Source: Puniceibacterium sp. IMCC21224 | GTDB taxonomy: Bacteria > Pseudomonadota > Alphaproteobacteria > Rhodobacterales > Rhodobacteraceae | NCBI RefSeq assembly: GCF_001038505.1 | Contig: NZ_LDPY01000001.1 | Location: forward strand, 2,728,001-2,792,000 | DNA: 64,000 nt | Reading direction: 5' to 3' | In this document: piece after piece, positions 60,264-64,000 of the stretch | How the letters are laid out: every line of letters begins with the position of its first letter | Numbering within the stretch: the first letter of the stretch is position 1 | Made by a program: the position numbers and the translations under genes | Notes under the pieces: generated by a model | The model's input: the letters and a program-made list of their open reading frames with translations, nothing else | Told to the model about the DNA's origin: nothing | Databases searched by the model: none

Positions 60264-61148
60264 TCAGCGTATATCCACAACAGGCGCAGCGGCATCACGC
60301 CCGGACTGATCATCCCAGTGCAGCCGGTTCAACACAACGCCATCGGCGCGCACCTGCGCGATGTGGGCCGGGTCGACATTGGCATAGGTCCATCCAGATT
60401 GATTCAGCACCCCCTCGGCCAGCACACCTGTCGCCGGGAAGCCCACATCGGGCGGGCCAAAGATGCCGCCCATGCCGGTGTTGGTGTCCACCGCTTCGGA
60501 CCACGCCGCAGGGCCAACGGTCGACGACATGACCGTCACACATTGCTGTTCCAGCGCCCGCGCCATCGACCCGATGCGCACCCGCCAGTAGCCGGTCAGC
60601 GCCTCGGTGCAGGACGGTACGAGGATCAGGTCAGCCTGCATAAGCGCCCGTGCCAAAAGGGGATATTCGCTGTCATAACAGATCAGAATACCGATCCGGC
60701 CCAACGTCGTGTCGAACAGAGATAGCGGCCCACCGGCCACGACGCCCCAGACCTCGCGTTCAAACCGTGTCATGATCTGCTTGTCCTGCTGCGCCCTTTG
60801 GCCCGTTGGCGTAAAGAACCGGGCGCGGTTAACCGGGCGCGGACCAATGGCCGGGTCAAACACCGGAGCCGACGCCGCCAGGATATGCACGCCGTAGGTC
60901 TGTGCCAGCGCAGCATGGAGCGCATCGGCATCAACCACGCGATCAGACACCGCATGCAGCGATGCTTCGAGGTTCGCGGCCACGTCCAAACCGGCGAGTG
61001 TTGCCAGCTCCATCGCGCCATATTCAGGAAACACCAGCAGGTCCGCGCCCTGCCCCGCGGCTTTGGCGACCCAGGATTCGATCTTTTGCGCGTAAGCGGC
61101 CCAATCGGGCAGGATATCCATCGGGTATGCAGCAGTGGCGATTTTCAT
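60264..61148 (-). CDS. Carbon-nitrogen hydrolase (nitrilase superfamily)
   Basis: This 294-residue amidase/nitrilase-fold enzyme has the Glu-Lys-Cys triad: Glu42 (VFPEYGAME), Lys123 (DKQIMTRFE), Cys157 (LICYDSEYPLLA). The substrate is unknown; related proteins act on amides. It starts ATG 61148, 35 bp after the GNAT gene on the same strand. Confidence 0.9.
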   Translation of the reverse strand: MKIATAAYPMDILPDWAAYAQKIESWVAKAAGQGADLLVFPEYGAMELATLAGLDVAANLEASLHAVSDRVVDADALHAALAQTYGVHILAASAPVFDPAIGPRPVNRARFFTPTGQRAQQDKQIMTRFEREVWGVVAGGPLSLFDTTLGRIGILICYDSEYPLLARALMQADLILVPSCTEALTGYWRVRIGSMARALEQQCVTVMSSTVGPAAWSEAVDTNTGMGGIFGPPDVGFPATGVLAEGVLNQSGWTYANVDPAHIAQVRADGVVLNRLHWDDQSGRDAAAPVVDIR

Positions 61149-61183
61149 TGTGTTTTCCGTAAGGTTTGATGCGCACCATGACG

Positions 61184-61771
61184 TTAATCGCCGAGAGAAC
61201 GAATCCAGAACTGCAAGGGTTTGGCGGTTTCTTCCGCCTCGCCGAGATCTTTCCAGTGGAACTGTGCGACCGCACCGGACAGCGGCGCATAGCCACGTTT
61301 ACGCCAGAATGCATCCAGCGGCTGATACCCCTTGGGCTGCATTGGATGGTCCGCCGGGCGCATCACACTACAAAACGCCACCTGTTCGCGGCCCAATGCC
61401 TTGGCATGCGCCTCACGCAGATCAAAGAACCGGTGGCCAATGCCCCGTCCGCGGTAGTCGGGGAGCAGCACCGATTCGGCACAATAGAACACATCCCCCA
61501 GCGCAAGGCCGCTGCCATCAAAAGCCGCGCCAAAATCACTGGCGTGATCCTCTAATGGCGCGCCGGTCGAGGCGCCGACCAGACGCTCGCCATCAAAGGC
61601 CCCCACAACAACCGACCGAACCGCGTCGCGGTAGGTCTGCAAATAGCCACGTTCATAGTCCAGATCACCATCGTATAGGTATGGCCACACCCGGAACACC
61701 GCGATACGCAGCCGCGCCACATCGTCCAGCGCCGCGACCAGTGCCGCACCGGTCAGCACCTCGACCCGCAT
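61184..61771 (-). CDS. GNAT family N-acetyltransferase
   Basis: This 195-residue GNAT has FYCAESVLLPDYRGRGIGHR with the acetyl-CoA loop, then CSVMRPADHPMQPKGYQPLD. The start at 61771 overlaps the SnoaL-like stop as TGATG. The substrate is unknown. Confidence 0.86.
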   Translation of the reverse strand: MRVEVLTGAALVAALDDVARLRIAVFRVWPYLYDGDLDYERGYLQTYRDAVRSVVVGAFDGERLVGASTGAPLEDHASDFGAAFDGSGLALGDVFYCAESVLLPDYRGRGIGHRFFDLREAHAKALGREQVAFCSVMRPADHPMQPKGYQPLDAFWRKRGYAPLSGAVAQFHWKDLGEAEETAKPLQFWIRSLGD

Positions 61772-62166
61772 CACGAGACCTGCCTGATCCAATCAGCGAG
61801 GTTGTAATACGTCACCACGCGGATGATCTTGCCGCCGTCGAGCGAAAAGAACGACCCAGCCGGCAGCCGATAGGTTTGGCCCCGCGCCTCTGGCAGCCCG
61901 GAATCGGTCTCAAGATAGGTGCCGTTGACCATGAATTCTGCCGCGCCGCGCGCGCCATCCTCGGCCTCGAACAACACCATTTCGGTCAGTTTCTCGTCAT
62001 AGCAGCGATCCATGTGGTCGCAGAATTCGCTGAATGCGGCGCGGCCCATGCGCACCTGCCCTTCGTTAACGTAATGCGCCACATCATCTGCCAGACAATC
62101 CAGCATACCTGCGCGATCCTTGCGGTTGAAGGCGTCGAAATAGCGTTCCAATACGGCCTTGGACAT
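61771..62166 (-). CDS. SnoaL-like / ketosteroid isomerase-related protein
   Basis: This 131-residue NTF2-fold protein begins AVLERYFDAFNRKDRAGMLD-CLADDVAHYVNEG and ends GGKIIRVVTYYNLADWIRQ, typical of the nuclear transport factor 2-like family. It is coupled to the downstream GNAT. Small-molecule substrate unknown. Confidence 0.82.
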   Translation of the reverse strand: MSKAVLERYFDAFNRKDRAGMLDCLADDVAHYVNEGQVRMGRAAFSEFCDHMDRCYDEKLTEMVLFEAEDGARGAAEFMVNGTYLETDSGLPEARGQTYRLPAGSFFSLDGGKIIRVVTYYNLADWIRQVS

Positions 62167-62170
62167 CGGT

Positions 62171-62617
62171 TCAGGTCCCCCACTTTCCCTTGAGTTGTTC
62201 GTAAAGTTGATCGCGCGTCTGGCGATAAGCGTTCAGCTTGGATTCGCGGGTCTCGCCCAGCCCGGTGGGGTCCATGATCGGCCAATATTCCACGCTGAGA
62301 TGGAAAAACCGCGTGAGCTCCAACGCCTGACGTTGCGATGCCGGGGACAGCGCCACCACAAGGTCAAAGCCCGACAGCGCCTCACCGTATTGTTCAAGAT
62401 CCTCGAAACTGCGGGCGCGATGACGCGACAACTCAACACCGATTTCATTGCAGACGGAAATGGCGAACCCGTCGATATCCAGATCGTTGAGCACCCCAAC
62501 CGATTGCACGTAAGCGTCCTGACCATAGAGCTGTTTCATGATCCCCTCGGCCATCGGCGAGCGGACCGCGTTGTGATCGCAGCAAAACAGCACCGATTGC
62601 GGCAGAGGATGCGGCAC
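62171..62617 (-). CDS. Low-molecular-weight protein tyrosine phosphatase-like
   Basis: This 148-residue protein has the CX5R loop VLFCCDHNAVRSPMAEG (Cys13-Arg19) and a later YWPIMDPTG with the general-acid Asp. It is of the LMW-PTP / arsenate reductase superfamily. It begins with GTG 62617, three bases after UPF0262 ends. Its link with hisD and UPF0262 is conserved in Rhodobacterales. Confidence 0.88.
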   Translation of the reverse strand: MPHPLPQSVLFCCDHNAVRSPMAEGIMKQLYGQDAYVQSVGVLNDLDIDGFAISVCNEIGVELSRHRARSFEDLEQYGEALSGFDLVVALSPASQRQALELTRFFHLSVEYWPIMDPTGLGETRESKLNAYRQTRDQLYEQLKGKWGT

Positions 62618-62620
62618 CCG

Positions 62621-63100
62621 TCAGCCCCCGAAATGCAGAACGCATACCAGGGTGAACAGCCGCCGCGCCGTGTCAGCGTCAATCTCGGCCTTGCCCTCAA
62701 GACGTTCTTCCAAGATGCGAGCGCCCTCATTGTGGATGCCGCGCCGCGCCATATCGATGGTTTCAATCTGACTGGGCGGCAGCGTTTTGACCGCGTCAAA
62801 ATAGCTTTTGCAGATCTGAAAGTAATCCTTGACCACTTGTCGGAACGGCGACAAAGATAGGTGAAATTCTGCCGCCTTTTCATGCGCTTCGGTGCTAACG
62901 TCGAACACCAGACGTTTCTCGCGGATCGACAGGCCGACACGGTAGGGACCGTCAGGCACCACGCGATCATCGCGCGCCGGCAGGGTGAACGAATTCTCTT
63001 CCATCAGGTCGAACATCGCCACGCGGCGTTCCTGTTCGATCTCGGGTGTGGGCGGCGGCAGGTTGGCGTCGTCCAGTTCGATATGCGCTATGCGGCTCAT
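62621..63100 (-). CDS. UPF0262 family protein
   Basis: This 159-residue protein (SRIAHIELDDANLPPPTPEI, then EQERRVAMFDLMEENSF and SLSPFRQVVKDYFQICKSYF) matches the alphaproteobacterial UPF0262 family, usually near hisD. ATG 63100 is the family start; the upstream frame is not coding. Function unknown. Confidence 0.92.
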   Translation of the reverse strand: MSRIAHIELDDANLPPPTPEIEQERRVAMFDLMEENSFTLPARDDRVVPDGPYRVGLSIREKRLVFDVSTEAHEKAAEFHLSLSPFRQVVKDYFQICKSYFDAVKTLPPSQIETIDMARRGIHNEGARILEERLEGKAEIDADTARRLFTLVCVLHFGG

Positions 63101-63230
63101 GGCTGAATCCTTGGGGTCTGTCCCTGCGTAGCGCGGAACCGGGCCTGCCGCAATTGCGCCAATGGGCCGGATCACGCAGAAAACCACTGATGCGTGACAA
63201 ACGGGCCAAGTCGCGGCCCGCAGCATCGCA

Positions 63231-64000
63231 TCAGTCGTTCAGCCGGTTCAACCGTGCGGTCACGCTTAGCCCGTGCGCCTCAAGACTTTCCGAGGTGGCC
63301 AGACGTTCGGCTGCGGGGCCAATCTCCCGCAGGGCCCGAGGCGTCATGCGGGCCAAAGTCGTGCGTTTGACAAAATCCAACACTGACAGTCCGCTAGAAA
63401 ACCGTGCCGAGCGGGCGGTGGGCAGCACGTGGTTCGGGCCACCGACGTAATCGCCAATCGCCTCGGGGGTCCATTGGCCCAGAAAGATTGCGCCGGCGTG
63501 GGTGATTTGTGCACTCAGGGCATCGGGGTCCGCGACACACAATTCCAGATGCTCGGGCGCAATTCTATCCGACAGTGCCGCGGCCTGCACCAGATCACGC
63601 ACCACGATCACAGCGCCGAAATCGCGCCAGCTGGCCCCGGCGATGGCGCGGCGCTCCAGCGTTTGCAGACGCTGTTCCACCGCCTGCGTCACATCCCGGC
63701 CAAATTGTGCATCGGTGGTGATCAGGATCGACTGCGCGCTTTCGTCATGTTCGGCCTGGCTCAGCAGATCGAGTGCGATCCAATCGGGATCGTTGTCCGC
63801 ATCGGCGATCACCAGAATTTCGGATGGACCCGCAATCATGTCGATCCCGACCTTGCCGAACACCCGCCGTTTCGCGGCAGCCACAAAGGCGTTGCCGGGT
63901 CCGGTGATCTTGTCCACCGACGCAATGGTCTCGGTGCCATAGGCCAACGCGGCAATCGCCTGCGCCCCGCCGATGCGATAGATTTCATCCACCCCGGCAA
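63231..64000 (-). CDS. hisD: Histidinol dehydrogenase, N-terminal part outside window
   Basis: The C-terminal 256 codons of HisD, which oxidises L-histidinol to histidine in two NAD-dependent steps. Visible blocks: EIYRIGGAQAIAALAYGTET, ITGPGNAFVAAAKRRVFGKV, DMIAGPSEILVIAD, SQAEHDESAQSILITTD and GPNHVLPTARSARFSSGLSV. The frame is open to 64000; the GTG at 63992 is internal and not a real start. Confidence 0.96.
   Translation of the reverse strand, partial: AGVDEIYRIGGAQAIAALAYGTETIASVDKITGPGNAFVAAAKRRVFGKVGIDMIAGPSEILVIADADNDPDWIALDLLSQAEHDESAQSILITTDAQFGRDVTQAVEQRLQTLERRAIAGASWRDFGAVIVVRDLVQAAALSDRIAPEHLELCVADPDALSAQITHAGAIFLGQWTPEAIGDYVGGPNHVLPTARSARFSSGLSVLDFVKRTTLARMTPRALREIGPAAERLATSESLEAHGLSVTARLNRLND

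Overview
The window looks like chromosomal DNA of a marine Rhodobacterales / Roseobacter-group alphaproteobacterium. The evidence is a complete-looking Rhodobacter-type gene transfer agent (GTA) cluster, high GC with dense ATGA/TGATG gene overlaps, the blocks SPOR-dacA-tmk-holB-tatD-MBL and hisD-UPF0262-phosphatase-infA-maf-rng-yacG, a CarD/FdxA pair, and a tRNA-His with A73 and no templated G-1, which is an alphaproteobacterial trait. Species was not determined.

Layout. (1) 1-11463, minus strand: GTA genes g15 (cut by the window edge) back to g1, a tailed-phage-like particle (terminase, portal, protease, HK97 capsid, adaptors, tail, hub, peptidase, megatron). Upstream of g1 is a near-consensus promoter followed at once by a strong intrinsic terminator lying inside a 31-codon leader ORF. 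(2) 11774-22766: housekeeping genes mltG, fabF, a DxD glycosyltransferase-like gene, a DUF2934 gene with LacI-like operators, an M20 amidohydrolase, a FAD oxidoreductase, argE, rpoH, rluD with a divergent DUF6476 gene whose start codon overlaps it, tRNA-His and a GNAT. (3) 23410-28437: an accessory island between a DUF6324 gene and tRNA-Ser(UGA). It holds a frameshifted tRNA-type integrase, inverted ends of one IS5-family (IS427-like) element, debris of an IS3 element, a phage protease and a second IS5-type transposase, and a VPLPA-CTERM surface protein. (4) 28837-41395: cell-wall and replication genes (SPOR lipoprotein, DD-carboxypeptidase, tmk, holB, tatD, MBL hydrolase), an AEC transporter, TetR and GntR regulators, another DxD protein, an O-acetylhomoserine sulfhydrylase-type enzyme and a SIMPL protein. 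(5) 41540-47777: a 961-residue PilM/PilP-like protein, a KefB-type antiporter, carD, fdxA. (6) 48613-58107: glycerate kinase, then a likely regulon of 5-oxoprolinase PxpABC, a BASS-like carrier, a TRAP transporter, a DadA-like dehydrogenase and a divergent MarR regulator with a clean palindromic operator. (7) 58118-64000: yacG, RNase E/G, maf, infA, nitrilase, GNAT, SnoaL-like, LMW phosphatase, UPF0262, partial hisD.

The most unusual signal is a family of four 38-42 nt structured repeats in the island (24652-24689, 24753-24793, 25879-25920, 26119-26156). All share a 13-nt near-palindrome and a 9-nt purine block flanking a central hairpin. The hairpin sequence differs in each copy but pairing is kept. 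All four copies interrupt transposase genes, two in each of two different IS5-family transposases, splitting the reading frames cleanly. This looks like a tiny mobile or targeted element family. I cannot match it to a named family from the sequence alone.
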